DNA of 64,000 bases from Mixta mediterraneensis (GTDB lineage Bacteria; Pseudomonadota; Gammaproteobacteria; Enterobacterales; Enterobacteriaceae). The stretch spans positions 186,001 to 250,000 of the forward strand of contig NZ_JACFXY010000005.1 of the NCBI RefSeq assembly GCF_014946725.1, written 5' to 3'. Of the stretch, positions 52,124 to 64,000 are shown one piece after another. The position numbers were made by a program, and so were the translations under genes. Each line of letters opens with the position of its first letter. Positions within the stretch are counted from its first letter, which is position 1. The notes below the pieces were generated by a model that was not told the DNA's origin, did not search any database, and was given only the letters and a program-made list of their open reading frames with translations.

Positions 52124-53302
52124 ATGGTGGAAACATTGACGTTTGAAAATCCTTTGTTGCAGGATTTCTCGGCCCTGTGTCGGGGCTTTCTGTTTACTTC
52201 GCCGTGGCGCAGCCTGACAACTCAAGGTTGTTTCACTACCATCACAACGCCAGTTAAAGATGGCGATGTGTTAACCGGCAATTTTCAACAACAATTGCAG
52301 CACCATTTTGCGTCGGCAAGAAAACAGGGCATCGCCAACCCGATTCTGGTGGGTGCAATCCCGTTTGACGTCAACCAGCCTGCTGCACTGCTTATTCCTG
52401 AGACATATCAAACCTTTAATCACGCCGATTTGAAAGTGCCTGCAACGGTGGCTGAAGCAGCCCTGCCCCAGGTGCGCCGCCGTACCGCCGTGCCGGACCA
52501 CGCGGAGTTTACCGATATGGTGGCGCAAGCTGTCGCTGCCACCCAGCAAGGCGAGCTGGACAAAGTGGTGTTGTCGCGCCTGATGGATATCGTCACCGGG
52601 CAGCCAGTTGATACTGCCGCGCTGATGCAGCGTATTGTGGCGCAAAACCCCACCAGTTATCACTTTCACTTGCCGCTGCCGCAAGGCGGTGCGCTGGTTG
52701 GCGCCAGCCCGGAACTGCTGCTGCGCAAGCAAGGGCGGGATTTCAGCTCTTGTCCGCTGGCGGGTTCGGCACGTCGTGACAGCGACAGTCTACGGGATCG
52801 CGCGGCGGGCGAAACCCTGATGAATTCCGGTAAAGATCGCCACGAGCACAAACTCGTTACCGATGCGATGCGCGAAACGTTGCAATCGCGCAGCCGTTTG
52901 CTGTCGGTGCCGAACGTACCGTCGCTGATCACGACCTCGACCTTATGGCATCTCTCGACACAAATTGACGGCGAAGCGTTAAACGAACACGAAAATGCTT
53001 TATCGCTGGCTTGCCTGCTGCATCCAACCCCCGCATTGAGCGGTTTCCCGCATCAGCGTGCGCAACGTCTGATCCAGCAACTGGAACCCTTCGAACGCCA
53101 GCTTTTTGGCGGCATTGTGGGTTGGTGTGACGATCAAGGCAACGGCGAATGGGTCGTTACTATCCGCTGCGGCACGGTAAATGGCGCACGTGTTCGTCTG
53201 TTTGCCGGGGCAGGGATTGTTGCTGACTCGCAACCTGAATCAGAATGGCGTGAAACCGGCGTCAAACTCGACACAATGCTTCGCGCATTTGGACTGCAAT
53301 AA
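52124..53302 (+). CDS. entC: isochorismate synthase EntC
   Basis: Converts chorismate to isochorismate, first step of 2,3-dihydroxybenzoate synthesis; 392 residues from ATG 52124 (E. coli 391). A GTG at 52115 is an alternative. Chorismate-binding-enzyme blocks: LDKVVLSRLMDI, GASPELLLRK, PLAGSARRDSD, DRHEHKLVTDAM, LLHPTPALSGFP and GGIVGWCDDQGNGEWVVTIRC. First gene of entCEBAH. Intact. Confidence 0.96.
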   Translation: MVETLTFENPLLQDFSALCRGFLFTSPWRSLTTQGCFTTITTPVKDGDVLTGNFQQQLQHHFASARKQGIANPILVGAIPFDVNQPAALLIPETYQTFNHADLKVPATVAEAALPQVRRRTAVPDHAEFTDMVAQAVAATQQGELDKVVLSRLMDIVTGQPVDTAALMQRIVAQNPTSYHFHLPLPQGGALVGASPELLLRKQGRDFSSCPLAGSARRDSDSLRDRAAGETLMNSGKDRHEHKLVTDAMRETLQSRSRLLSVPNVPSLITTSTLWHLSTQIDGEALNEHENALSLACLLHPTPALSGFPHQRAQRLIQQLEPFERQLFGGIVGWCDDQGNGEWVVTIRCGTVNGARVRLFAGAGIVADSQPESEWRETGVKLDTMLRAFGLQ

Positions 53303-53312
53303 AAGGTAGGTT

Positions 53313-54929
53313 ATGACAATCTTATACAGCCGCTGGCCGGACGATCTGGCCGCTCGTTACCGCGAAAAAGGGTACTGGCTTGATGTACCGATGACCGATA
53401 TTCTCACGCGCCATAAAAACAGCGATGCCGTGGCGGTGATTGAGGGTGATCGCCAGTTTAGCTACCGTCAGCTCAACGATATGAGCGACAACCTGGCGGC
53501 AGCACTGCAAAGACGCGGCCTGAAAAACGGCGATACCGCGCTGGTTCAGTTAGGTAACGTGGCGGAGTTTTACCTGACGCTGTTTGCCCTGTTCAAAATT
53601 GGCGTTGTACCCGTCAATGCGCTGTTTAGTCATCAACGGACCGAGCTCAGCGCGTATGCTGACCAGATTGAGCCGAAGCTGCTGATTGCCGATCGCAGCC
53701 ACGCACTGTTTGTTGATGATCGCTTTATTGAACAGCTTTGCCGCGATCATACTTCGCTTCAGCAGATCATCCTGCATCACGATACCCAGCCGGAAAATAC
53801 CCTTGAAGCCTTACTGGCGGAAGCCGCTGAAAATTTCAGCGCAACACCAACCGCGGGTGATGAAGTGGCATTTTTCCAGCTTTCCGGCGGCAGTACCGGC
53901 ACGCCGAAACTGATCCCGCGTACGCATAATGATTATTATTACAGCATCCGCGACAGCGATAAGATTTGCGGCGTAACCGCTGAAACCCGCTATCTGATCG
54001 CCCTGCCCGCTGCGCACAACTTCCCGATGAGTTCACCCGGTGCGCTTGGCGTGTTTTATGCCGGTGGACGCATCGTTCTGGCGGCCGATCCAAGCGCGAC
54101 GCTGTGTTTCCCCCTGATCGAAAAGCATCAGATTCCCGATCCCGGCCTGGTGCCGCCCGCCGTTAGTTTGTGGCTGCAGGCCATTCAGGAGTGGGGAACC
54201 AACAAACAGCTGGCTTCTCTGCAACGCATTCAGGTTGGCGGAGCGAAATTAGGCGAAACCCTGGCAGCGCGTATTCAGACTGAAATGGGCTGTAAGCTGC
54301 AACAGGTGTTTGGCATGGCTGAAGGCCTGGTTAATTACACCCGTCTGGATGATGATGAAAAAACCATTCTGACGACCCAGGGTCGCCCGATTTCAGCCGA
54401 TGATGAAGTGTGGGTTGCTGATGAGAAGGGTAATCCGCTGCCGGTAGGTGAGGTAGGCCGCCTGATGACGCGCGGTCCTTACACCTTCCGTGGTTATTAC
54501 AACAGCCCGGAACACAACGCGACGAGCTTTGATGAAAATGGCTTTTATTGTTCCGGCGATCTGATTGAGATGACGCCCGATGGCAACATCATCGTGCAGG
54601 GCCGTGAAAAAGATCAGATCAACCGCGGCGGCGAAAAAATTGCGGCGGAAGAGGTCGAAAATTTACTGCATCGCCATCCTGATGTGATTCATGCCGCCCT
54701 GGTTTCAATGAATGACGAGCTGATGGGTGAAAAAAGCTGCGCTTATGTTGTCGCCAGCCAGCCGCTCAAACCCGTCGTGCTGCGTCGTCATCTGCGCGAG
54801 CTGGGCGTAGCCGAATTCAAGCTGCCTGACCGTATTATCTGTGTAGATGCCCTGCCGCTGACACCCGTCGGCAAAGTGGACAAAAAGCTTCTGCGTCAAA
54901 AACTTGCCCATCAACAAGCGCAAGCCTGA
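53313..54929 (+). CDS. entE: 2,3-dihydroxybenzoate-AMP ligase EntE
   Basis: Adenylates 2,3-DHB and loads it on the EntB carrier domain; 538 residues (E. coli 536). AMP-binding P-loop [20 protein letters not shown], aromatic-substrate region [38 protein letters not shown], catalytic lysine end [22 protein letters not shown] before ATG 53313. Intact. Confidence 0.97.
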   Translation: MTILYSRWPDDLAARYREKGYWLDVPMTDILTRHKNSDAVAVIEGDRQFSYRQLNDMSDNLAAALQRRGLKNGDTALVQLGNVAEFYLTLFALFKIGVVPVNALFSHQRTELSAYADQIEPKLLIADRSHALFVDDRFIEQLCRDHTSLQQIILHHDTQPENTLEALLAEAAENFSATPTAGDEVAFFQLSGGSTGTPKLIPRTHNDYYYSIRDSDKICGVTAETRYLIALPAAHNFPMSSPGALGVFYAGGRIVLAADPSATLCFPLIEKHQIPDPGLVPPAVSLWLQAIQEWGTNKQLASLQRIQVGGAKLGETLAARIQTEMGCKLQQVFGMAEGLVNYTRLDDDEKTILTTQGRPISADDEVWVADEKGNPLPVGEVGRLMTRGPYTFRGYYNSPEHNATSFDENGFYCSGDLIEMTPDGNIIVQGREKDQINRGGEKIAAEEVENLLHRHPDVIHAALVSMNDELMGEKSCAYVVASQPLKPVVLRRHLRELGVAEFKLPDRIICVDALPLTPVGKVDKKLLRQKLAHQQAQA

Positions 54930-54947
54930 TTTGTTCTGGAGATTTTT

Positions 54948-55802
54948 ATGGCTATTCCAAAATTGGCCTCATATCCGCTGCCAACCGCCACCGACTTACC
55001 GGACAATAAAGTGAAATGGGCGATGCAGCCCAATCGCGCGGCGTTACTGATTCATGATATGCAGGCCTATTTCCTTAACTTTTGGGGCGAAAACAGCCCG
55101 CTGATTAACCAGGTCATTGAAAACATTGTGCGCCTGCGCCGCTACTGTAAAACACAGGGAATTCCGGTGTTTTATACCGCACAGCCAAATCAGCAGAGCG
55201 ATGAAGATCGTGCCCTGCTCAATGATATGTGGGGGCCGGGCCTGAACAAGCATCCCGACCAGCAGAAGATCGTTGACGACCTGGCGCCTGACGCAGACGA
55301 TCATGTTTTGACAAAGTGGCGTTACAGCGCGTTTCATCGTTCGCCGCTGGAAGCAACCCTGCAGGAAATGGGCCGCGATCAGCTGATCATTACCGGCGTT
55401 TACGCTCATATCGGCTGCCTGACCACGGCGACCGATGCGTTTATGCGTAATATTCAGCCCTTTATGGTGGCGGATGCGCTGGCCGATTTCACCCGTGACG
55501 AACATATGATGGCGCTGACCTACACCGCTGGCCGCAGCGGCAAAGTGGTCATGACCGCCGACCTGATGCCGCTCCCGCTCAGTAAAGACGACCTGCGTGC
55601 GCTGATCCTGCCGCTGTTAGAAGATGACGATGTGCCAGAAGATGATGAAAATCTGATTGATTACGGTCTGGATTCCGTCCGTGTTATGTCGCTGGCGGCG
55701 CGCTGGCGTCAGGTTCACAGCGATATAGACTTTGTCAGCCTGGCGAAAAATCCAAGCATTGATGGCTGGTGGGCGCTGCTGTCGCGGGAGCCTGCAAAAT
55801 GA
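54948..55802 (+). CDS. entB: bifunctional isochorismatase/aryl carrier protein EntB
   Basis: 284 residues (E. coli 285). The N-terminal isochorismatase domain (1-210) has Asp37 in LLIHDMQAYFL and KWRYSAFHRSPLE; the C-terminal aryl-carrier domain has DYGLDSVRVMSLAARW, with the phosphopantetheine Ser at about 243. The carrier needs a phosphopantetheinyl transferase (EntD), which is not encoded in this window. ATGA overlap with entA. Intact. Confidence 0.97.
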   Translation: MAIPKLASYPLPTATDLPDNKVKWAMQPNRAALLIHDMQAYFLNFWGENSPLINQVIENIVRLRRYCKTQGIPVFYTAQPNQQSDEDRALLNDMWGPGLNKHPDQQKIVDDLAPDADDHVLTKWRYSAFHRSPLEATLQEMGRDQLIITGVYAHIGCLTTATDAFMRNIQPFMVADALADFTRDEHMMALTYTAGRSGKVVMTADLMPLPLSKDDLRALILPLLEDDDVPEDDENLIDYGLDSVRVMSLAARWRQVHSDIDFVSLAKNPSIDGWWALLSREPAK

Positions 55803-56557
55803 GCCATTCATTCGATTTCAGCGACAAAATTGTTTGGGTAACCGGCGCCGCGCAAGGCATTGGTTATCATACGGCGCTGGCCTTTCATCAGGCGGGCGCA
55901 AAAATCGAAGCATTTGATCTGCACTTTCACGACCAGGATTATCCATTTCCATGCCACACCCTGGATGTCGCCAGTCCCGATCAGGTGAAAACCGTTTGTC
56001 AGCACGTACTGGCTGCACAACCACGCATTGATGTGCTGGTAAACGCCGCCGGTATTTTACGCGTTGGCGCAACGGATGAGCTGACCTTCGCCGACTGGCA
56101 AACGTGCCTGGCGGTGAATGCCGGGGGCGCATTTAACCTGTTTCAGCAAACGCTGCCGGTGTTTCGCGAACAACGCGCTGGGGCAATCGTCACCATCGCC
56201 TCTAATGCCGCGCATGCACCGCGTATCGGTATGTCGGCTTATGGCGCCTCAAAAGCCGCGTTGCGTAGCCTGTGTTTGACTGTTGGCCTGGAAATGGCGC
56301 CCTACGGCGTGCGCTGCAACATCGTTTCGCCAGGATCGACAGATACCCATATGCAACGCAGCCTGTGGCACACGCCAACGGGCGAACAGGAAATGATCGA
56401 AGGTTTCCCGGAGCAATTTAAACTTGGGATCCCCCTGCGCAAGATCGCTAAACCGCAAGAGATCGCGGCTAACGTGCTGTTCCTCGCGTCAGATCTGGCC
56501 AGTCATGTGGTGCTGCAAGATATTGTGGTCGACGGCGGCGCGACATTAGGAGCCTGA
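55799..56557 (+). CDS. entA: 2,3-dihydro-2,3-dihydroxybenzoate dehydrogenase EntA
   Basis: NAD-dependent short-chain dehydrogenase forming 2,3-DHB; 252 residues (E. coli 248). Rossmann motif VTGAAQGIGYHTA, NAAG, catalytic Ser/Tyr/Lys in TIASNAAHAPRIGMSAYGASKAA. ATG 55799 overlaps the entB stop; an upstream start at 55769 is within entB and is rejected. Intact. Confidence 0.97.
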   Translation: MSHSFDFSDKIVWVTGAAQGIGYHTALAFHQAGAKIEAFDLHFHDQDYPFPCHTLDVASPDQVKTVCQHVLAAQPRIDVLVNAAGILRVGATDELTFADWQTCLAVNAGGAFNLFQQTLPVFREQRAGAIVTIASNAAHAPRIGMSAYGASKAALRSLCLTVGLEMAPYGVRCNIVSPGSTDTHMQRSLWHTPTGEQEMIEGFPEQFKLGIPLRKIAKPQEIAANVLFLASDLASHVVLQDIVVDGGATLGA

Positions 56558-56560
56558 TAT

Positions 56561-56976
56561 ATGGCAGCGATCTGGAAAAAATCTATCCATTTAGATGCGC
56601 TTAATGCGCTGGGCGAAAATTCGCTGGTGGCACATCTGGGGATCGTCTTCACCGTGATAGGTGATGATTATCTCGAAGCCACGATGCCGGTAGACGCACG
56701 CATCAGCCTTTTGGCCTGCTGCATGGCGGGGCATCGGTAGTGCTGGCTGAATCGATGGGTTCAATTGCAGGTTATCTGTGTGTTGAAGAAGGCAGCAGCG
56801 TGGTGGGTGTTGAAGTGAATGCCAGCCATCATCGTGCCGTTTCCAGCGGGCAAGTGCGTGGCATTTGCCGCCCACTGCATTTAGGTTCGCGTAGTCAAAC
56901 GTGGCAGATTGAGATTCGTAATGGACGGGAACAATTGTGCTGTAGCGCGCGGCTAAGTGTGGCGGTGCTGGGGTAA
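56561..56976 (+). pseudogene. entH: enterobactin proofreading thioesterase EntH, 4-base deletion
   Basis: Hotdog-fold thioesterase that clears wrongly charged EntB. It starts [19 protein letters not shown] and runs in frame to MPVDA. The family then needs [12 protein letters not shown]; the DNA reads GACGCACGCATCAG where GACGCACGCACGCATCAG would restore it, so one 4-base unit of a short GCAC repeat is missing at about 56695-56702. Translation stops at 56736-56738. The following frame holds the hotdog helix and the rest ([22 protein letters not shown] to VAVLG, stop 56974-56976). The catalytic HGG region is out of frame. Confidence 0.88.
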
Positions 56977-56981
56977 TAATG

Positions 56982-57009
56982 AAACTTGCCCCAGGAACGG
57001 GGCAAGTTT
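56982..57009. terminator. bidirectional terminator between entH and cgtA
   Basis: A perfect 11-bp stem (AAACTTGCCCC and GGGGCAAGTTT) with a 6-base loop closes both the ent operon and the convergent cgtA transcript. It marks one boundary of the enterobactin insertion. Confidence 0.88.
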
Positions 57010-57026
57010 TGATGAGACTTTACTGC

Positions 57027-58214
<1,188 letters not shown>

Positions 58215-58374
58215 TCACACAATCGTTTACAGCACGGCTGTAAACGGGTCCGCCAGGGTCTTCTGCGCTGACCAGCGGCGGATAAAATCAGGATTGGCTT
58301 TCGCCAGTGCGTACATAAAGTGTACAGCAATCTTTTGTGATACGTCGCCCTTAAGGCGACCAGGCACAGAATGT

Positions 58375-58400
58375 AAAAAGCCCCGCAGGAGCTGCGGGGC
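58375..58400 (-). terminator. rpmA terminator
   Basis: On the minus strand GCCCCGCAG, loop CTC, CTGCGGGGC and five Ts form a canonical terminator about 45 bases after the rpmA stop, before cgtA. Confidence 0.88.
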
Positions 58401-58446
58401 CTTCAATTCGTGCGGTCAGACGTCAGGCGTCTGCGTCACGGCAACC

Positions 58447-58707
<261 letters not shown>

Positions 58708-58719
58708 TCAGATCTCCTG

Positions 58720-59058
<339 letters not shown>

Positions 59059-59286
59059 TCAGTTCATCAGGCGGCGCGCTAAATATTCACAATAGGGCGC
59101 GAATTCTACGCAAAACTCCAGGAGAAGACAAGAGCACTTTGCACTCTCTTGCAGAAAAAAAACACAGGCTGAACGCAAATGTTTCTCAAGCGAAAAATTC
59201 AAGTACAATCAGTAACAGATTACCTGAACGCTGGCTGGGTAAAAGCCCCTACCATGGCAGAAAACGAGTCATAGCTGAAAAGACGA

Positions 59287-60258
59287 ATGAACTTAGAACA
59301 GATTAATGAATTAACCGCGCAGGATATGGCTGCCGTTAACCAGACCATCCTCGACCAGCTGAATTCAGATGTCTCGCTCATCAATCAGCTGGGATATTAC
59401 ATTATCAGTGGCGGTGGAAAGCGCATCCGTCCCATGATTGCCGTGCTTTCCGCACGAGCAATGGGTTATGAGGGCAGCCTGCATGTCACCAATGCGGCGT
59501 TGATCGAATTCATTCATACCGCCACGCTGTTACATGACGATGTGGTGGATGAATCCGATATGCGCCGTGGCAAAGCCACTGCGAATGCCGCATTTGGCAA
59601 TGCAGCAAGCGTGCTGGTTGGCGATTTTATTTATACGCGTGCGTTTCAAATGATGACCAGCATGGGTTCGCTGCGCATTTTGGCGTTGATGTCTGAAGCG
59701 GTGAATGTAATTGCTGAAGGCGAAGTCTTGCAACTGATGAACGTCAACGATCCTGATATTACCGAAGAGAGCTACATGCGCGTTATTTACAGTAAGACCG
59801 CGCGCCTGTTTGAAGCGGCATCCCAGGCCTCGGCGATCCTTGCTGAAGCTACGCCTGCACAGGAAAAAGCCTTGCAGGATTATGGACGCTATCTCGGTAC
59901 GGCTTTCCAGTTAATTGATGATCTACTAGACTACAGCGCCGACGGTAAGACATTAGGCAAAAACACCGGTGACGATCTCAGCGAGGGCAAACCGACCTTA
60001 CCGCTGCTTCACGCGATGCAGCACGGTACGCCAGAGCAAGCAAAAATGATCCGGGAAGCCATTGAGCAGGGTAACGGGCGTCATTTACTGGAACCGGTAC
60101 TTGAAGCTATGCGTCAATGTGGCTCCCTGGAGTGGACCCGCACCCGGGCTGAGCAGGAAGCGGATAAAGCCATTACGGCCTTACAGGCCTTGCCTGAAAC
60201 GCCGTGGCGTAGCGCGCTGGAATCGCTGGCGCACATGTCAGTGCAACGCGATTTCTGA
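59287..60258 (+). CDS. ispB: octaprenyl diphosphate synthase
   Basis: Trans-prenyltransferase making the ubiquinone/menaquinone side chain; 323 residues (E. coli 323). First aspartate-rich motif LLHDDVVDESDMRRG (FARM) and second FQLIDDLLDYSAD (SARM). GGGKRIRP is the substrate-binding block. Still required here for aerobic ubiquinone although ubiUV are lost. Confidence 0.98.
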   Translation: MNLEQINELTAQDMAAVNQTILDQLNSDVSLINQLGYYIISGGGKRIRPMIAVLSARAMGYEGSLHVTNAALIEFIHTATLLHDDVVDESDMRRGKATANAAFGNAASVLVGDFIYTRAFQMMTSMGSLRILALMSEAVNVIAEGEVLQLMNVNDPDITEESYMRVIYSKTARLFEAASQASAILAEATPAQEKALQDYGRYLGTAFQLIDDLLDYSADGKTLGKNTGDDLSEGKPTLPLLHAMQHGTPEQAKMIREAIEQGNGRHLLEPVLEAMRQCGSLEWTRTRAEQEADKAITALQALPETPWRSALESLAHMSVQRDF

Positions 60259-60504
60259 CTTTCTCACGGAGCCGGTCATCGGCTCCGCTTTTCCAGATAT
60301 TCTCCTTTTCTCTTCAGCGATTTACATCCGTTGCAAATCTTTTGCGCTAATCCCCTCAGTTCTATGTGTTTAATTCGATCTTAACTGGAAATTAAAGGAA
60401 AACATTTGTTATAAATATCCATAAGTTTCCAGTTGAGATAGCAAAAGGAAGCCGGGATCGCCCCAGGGGGGTGACGCCATAACAAGGAAAAGGAGAACAG
60501 GATT

Positions 60505-60846
60505 ATGCACAAAGGGAATGAGGACTGGCATTCTGCCGATATTATCGCAGCTCTGCATAAGCGCGGCACTTCGCTTGCAGCGTTATCACGTGAAGCAGGA
60601 TTAAGCTCATCAACGTTAGCCAACGCCTTATCGCGCCCGTGGCCTAAAGGTGAATGGCTCATTGCCGATGCGATCAACGTCCATCCCGCGGTGATCTGGC
60701 CAAGCCGTTATTATGATCCCGTTACGCATCGCTTAATAGATCGAAAAAAACGTATTCGACTGGTGAAAAGTCGTGCTTCTGCAGAAAAGGAACATGAGCT
60801 TTATACCTTTCAACCGCCGAATAAAAACAAACCGGGTCAGCGATAA
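60505..60846 (+). CDS. sfsB: Ner-like DNA-binding regulator SfsB (Nlp)
   Basis: Small helix-turn-helix protein related to phage Mu Ner, 113 residues (E. coli SfsB 92; the C-terminal tail is longer here). The HTH is in SLAALSREAGLSSSTLANAL (about 23-42), and RPWPKGEWLIADAINVHPAVIWPSRY is the family core. Reported in E. coli to affect maltose gene expression; the target here is unknown. SD AGGAG before ATG 60505. About 245 bases upstream have no gene. Confidence 0.92.
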   Translation: MHKGNEDWHSADIIAALHKRGTSLAALSREAGLSSSTLANALSRPWPKGEWLIADAINVHPAVIWPSRYYDPVTHRLIDRKKRIRLVKSRASAEKEHELYTFQPPNKNKPGQR

Positions 60847-60877
60847 AAAAAACCAGCCACGGAAACCGGGGCTGGTT
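60847..60877. terminator. terminator between sfsB and murA
   Basis: AAACCAGCC and GGCTGGTTT stem with inner CGG/CCG pairing, A-tract on one side and T-rich on the other; shared by the convergent sfsB and murA. Confidence 0.8.
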
Positions 60878-60902
60878 TATTTGACTCATGCTTTGTCAGC
60901 AA

Positions 60903-62177
<1,275 letters not shown>

Positions 62178-62229
62178 TTAACTAACTAAAGATCGGGCTT
62201 GCCAGGGGCAAGCGCGCCACGCTGAAGAC

Positions 62230-62487
62230 TCAGAAACCATTCAGTTTACGGTCACGCGCCCATTCAGCGGGAGTATAGGTTTTGATGGAGACAGCATGAA
62301 TACGGTTATCCGCGATGTATTCCATCAGCGGCGCGTAAACAGCCTGCTGTTTTTTCACGCGGCTCAATTCGCCAAACAGCTCGCCTACAGCGATAACCTG
62401 GAAGTGGCTGCCGTCATTGCTCATCACATGGACTTCGTCCAAAGGCAGCGCTTGCATCAGCACGGCCTGAATTTCACTGTTTTCCAT
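62230..62487 (-). CDS. ibaG: BolA-family protein IbaG
   Basis: 85 residues from ATG 62487 ([12 protein letters not shown]); a GTG at 62502 would add five. BolA fold with the conserved [15 protein letters not shown] and [11 protein letters not shown]. It partners monothiol glutaredoxin in iron-sulfur or acid-stress roles in E. coli. Confidence 0.94.
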   Translation of the reverse strand: MENSEIQAVLMQALPLDEVHVMSNDGSHFQVIAVGELFGELSRVKKQQAVYAPLMEYIADNRIHAVSIKTYTPAEWARDRKLNGF

Positions 62488-62558
62488 TGTTTTTAACTTC
62501 ACTTGATAATAATAAGGCTGCCATCTTAGAGGAAAGCGCCTGACTCTTAAATACGCAA

Positions 62559-62583
62559 AAGCCCCTGCATAAAACAGGGGCTT
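62559..62583 (-). terminator. hairpin after mlaB
   Basis: AAGCCCCTG and CAGGGGCTT form a 9-bp stem around a 7-base loop, about 20 bases after the mlaB stop. The minus-strand T-tract is short (TTTT), so termination is probably partial. Confidence 0.65.
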
Positions 62584-62600
62584 AATTTAACAGAAGGAAA

Positions 62601-62906
62601 TCAGGCGTTTTTATCTACAGAAACAATAATCTGTTGCAGATTGTAAAGAGTTATGAGTGATTGCAATTTATCGCTGATGCCGCTGAAACGCGGCGTGGTG
62701 CCCTGGGCGCGGGCTATTTCACGCAAATGTACCAGCAGAGCCAGTCCCGCACTATCAACACGATCCAGCGCGGCCACGTTGATAACGTCAACATCCTTGA
62801 TTAGCGTTTCTCGCTGCTGCCACAGGGACAGCAGCGTATTGCGATCAAGTTCACCACTTAATAACAGTGTGCTGGCGTTACGCTGCCAGCGAAGTGATTC
62901 ACGCAT
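62601..62906 (-). CDS. mlaB: MlaB, STAS-domain subunit of the Mla phospholipid transporter
   Basis: Cytoplasmic regulator bound to the MlaF ATPase; 101 residues (E. coli 97). STAS fold with NVAALDRVDSAGLALLVHL (the helix-start loop carries Ser where E. coli has Thr). Last gene of mlaFEDCB, 2 bases after mlaC. Confidence 0.93.
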   Translation of the reverse strand: MRESLRWQRNASTLLLSGELDRNTLLSLWQQRETLIKDVDVINVAALDRVDSAGLALLVHLREIARAQGTTPRFSGISDKLQSLITLYNLQQIIVSVDKNA

Positions 62907-62908
62907 GG

Positions 62909-63538
62909 TTACTGTTTATCCAGCGTAATTGGCTGAGCGGCAGAACGTTTCAGCTGCGCGGTCAGGCCCTCAATGCCTTTCGTGCGCAACAGATCGCTCC
63001 ACTCATTTTGCTTGGTCGTGATCATACTAACGCCCTCCGCAATCATGTCATATGCCTGCCAGTTTCCTGTCTGGCTATTTTTACGCCATTGAAAATCCAG
63101 ACGAACCGGCGGACGGCCATTTGGATCGATAATCGTCACGCGAATTGCCAGGATATTCGCATCGCCAATTGGCTGCTCTGGCTGGATTTGGTAGGTTTGA
63201 CCGTGATACAGCGCCAGCGCCTGCCCGTAAGCTTGCGCCAGATAATCACTAAACGCACTGAAGTAAGCTTCACGTTGCGCGGGGGTCGAGTCACGATAGT
63301 AACGGCCTAACACCAACGCGCCGGCGTATTTAATTTGCACATATGGCAACAGCTCCTGACGCACGATTTCACGCAGATAGTTCGGGTCCTGCTTAATTTT
63401 TGGCTGTTCCGTTTTCAGGCGCGTAAAGGTTTTCTGCGCCGCTTCGTTCATCAACTTATAAGGATTGCTTTGATCGGCTGCGTTAGCCGCCAGCGGTGCT
63501 ACCACCAGCATGGCAATCATCAGTAAACGTTTAAACAT
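62909..63538 (-). CDS. mlaC: MlaC, periplasmic phospholipid shuttle
   Basis: Carries phospholipid between the MlaA complex at the outer membrane and MlaFEDB; 209 residues (E. coli 211). Signal peptide [20 protein letters not shown]. Core: [42 protein letters not shown] and GEVSMI-type end. 17 bases after mlaD. Confidence 0.96.
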   Translation of the reverse strand: MFKRLLMIAMLVVAPLAANAADQSNPYKLMNEAAQKTFTRLKTEQPKIKQDPNYLREIVRQELLPYVQIKYAGALVLGRYYRDSTPAQREAYFSAFSDYLAQAYGQALALYHGQTYQIQPEQPIGDANILAIRVTIIDPNGRPPVRLDFQWRKNSQTGNWQAYDMIAEGVSMITTKQNEWSDLLRTKGIEGLTAQLKRSAAQPITLDKQ

Positions 63539-63555
63539 CGTGTGTGACCTCTTTC

Positions 63556-64000
63556 TTAAGGTTGAACCGGTGCCGCAGGGGCGTTATTGCTTCCCTGCGT
63601 ATCCTTATGATCGTTATTGTCTTTATTATCGCCGCTCTTATACAGGAACTGACCAATCAGATCTTCCAGTACCAGCGCTGATTTGGTATCTCGCAACGTA
63701 TCGCCATCTTTCAGCATCGCCGAGCCAAGTTCAGGATCGTCAAAGCCCAGGTTTAACGCCAGAAACTGCTCCCCTAACAAGCCCTGGGTACGAATCGCCA
63801 GCGAACTGGTATCCGAAATTTTATTCGCGTACTGATCGCTGATGTCCATGGTAACGCGCGGCAACAGGGTTTTGGGTTCGAGAGAAATATCGGTGACGCG
63901 CCCAATGACCACACCACCGACTTTAACTGGCGAGCTGACTTTCAGGCCGCCGATATTATCGAAGGTGGCGTAGAGCTTCCAGGTCGGATCGGTACCAAGC
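63556..64000 (-). CDS. mlaD: MlaD, MCE-domain subunit (5' end outside window)
   Basis: Inner-membrane anchored hexameric ring of the Mla transporter. The frame is open from the window end to 63556; visible sequence starts [20 protein letters not shown] and covers most of the MCE domain ([40 protein letters not shown]) and the tail. About 35 N-terminal residues with the membrane helix are missing. Confidence 0.95.
   Translation of the reverse strand, partial: LGTDPTWKLYATFDNIGGLKVSSPVKVGGVVIGRVTDISLEPKTLLPRVTMDISDQYANKISDTSSLAIRTQGLLGEQFLALNLGFDDPELGSAMLKDGDTLRDTKSALVLEDLIGQFLYKSGDNKDNNDHKDTQGSNNAPAAPVQP

Overview
The window is chromosomal DNA of an enteric gammaproteobacterium. Gene order (yhb genes, deaD-nlpI-pnp-rpsO-truB-rbfA-infB-nusA-rimP, secG-glmM-folP-ftsH-rlmE, greA-dacB, cgtA-rpmA-rplU-ispB-sfsB-murA-ibaG-mla) follows the E. 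coli 69-72 min region, with clear rearrangements. Protein divergence, a second ftsI and an enterobactin locus between dacB and cgtA suggest an Erwiniaceae member (Pantoea or Erwinia-like). The family is an inference; the order Enterobacterales is secure.

Layout. Positions 1-3.6 kb hold an AcrAB-like RND efflux pair (permease cut by the window edge). Positions 4-6.1 kb hold two small RNAs recognisable as OmrA and OmrB, flanking a paralogue of the division transpeptidase FtsI. Then come a BisC-type molybdoenzyme and the divergent galR; galR next to omrB is also the E. coli order. Positions 9.7-12.4 kb hold nrdDG (anaerobic ribonucleotide reductase). Positions 12.4-17.7 kb hold the yra/yhb group, in which ubiU and ubiV are collapsed by deletion into one out-of-frame relic while ubiT remains. 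Positions 18-37 kb form the translation, RNA-processing and envelope housekeeping block, with tRNA-fMet and tRNA-Leu(GAG). Positions 37.4-38.8 kb hold dacB.

Positions 38.9-57 kb hold a complete-looking enterobactin locus: fepA, fes, ybdZ, entF, fepC, fepG, fepD, entS, fepB, entCEBAH, with three Fur-box candidates in the divergent promoters. entD and fepE are missing. Four of its fourteen genes carry inactivating lesions: an amber codon in fepA, one-base deletions in fes and entF, and a 4-base deletion in entH. As read, the cell could make 2,3-dihydroxybenzoate (entCBA intact) and could keep the inner-membrane importer, but could not assemble, receive or hydrolyse enterobactin. Positions 57-64 kb return to housekeeping: cgtA, rpmA, rplU, ispB, sfsB, murA, ibaG and mlaBCD (mlaD cut by the window edge).

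The best leads are (1) the OmrA/OmrB pair bracketing an alternative PBP3 whose SxN motif reads SSD, with matching OmpR-like sites at about -53 to -71 of both sRNAs; (2) multi-hit decay of the enterobactin locus; and (3) loss of ubiUV. I found no CRISPR array, insertion sequence, prophage or clearly new multi-gene system. The single-base lesions need raw-read confirmation.
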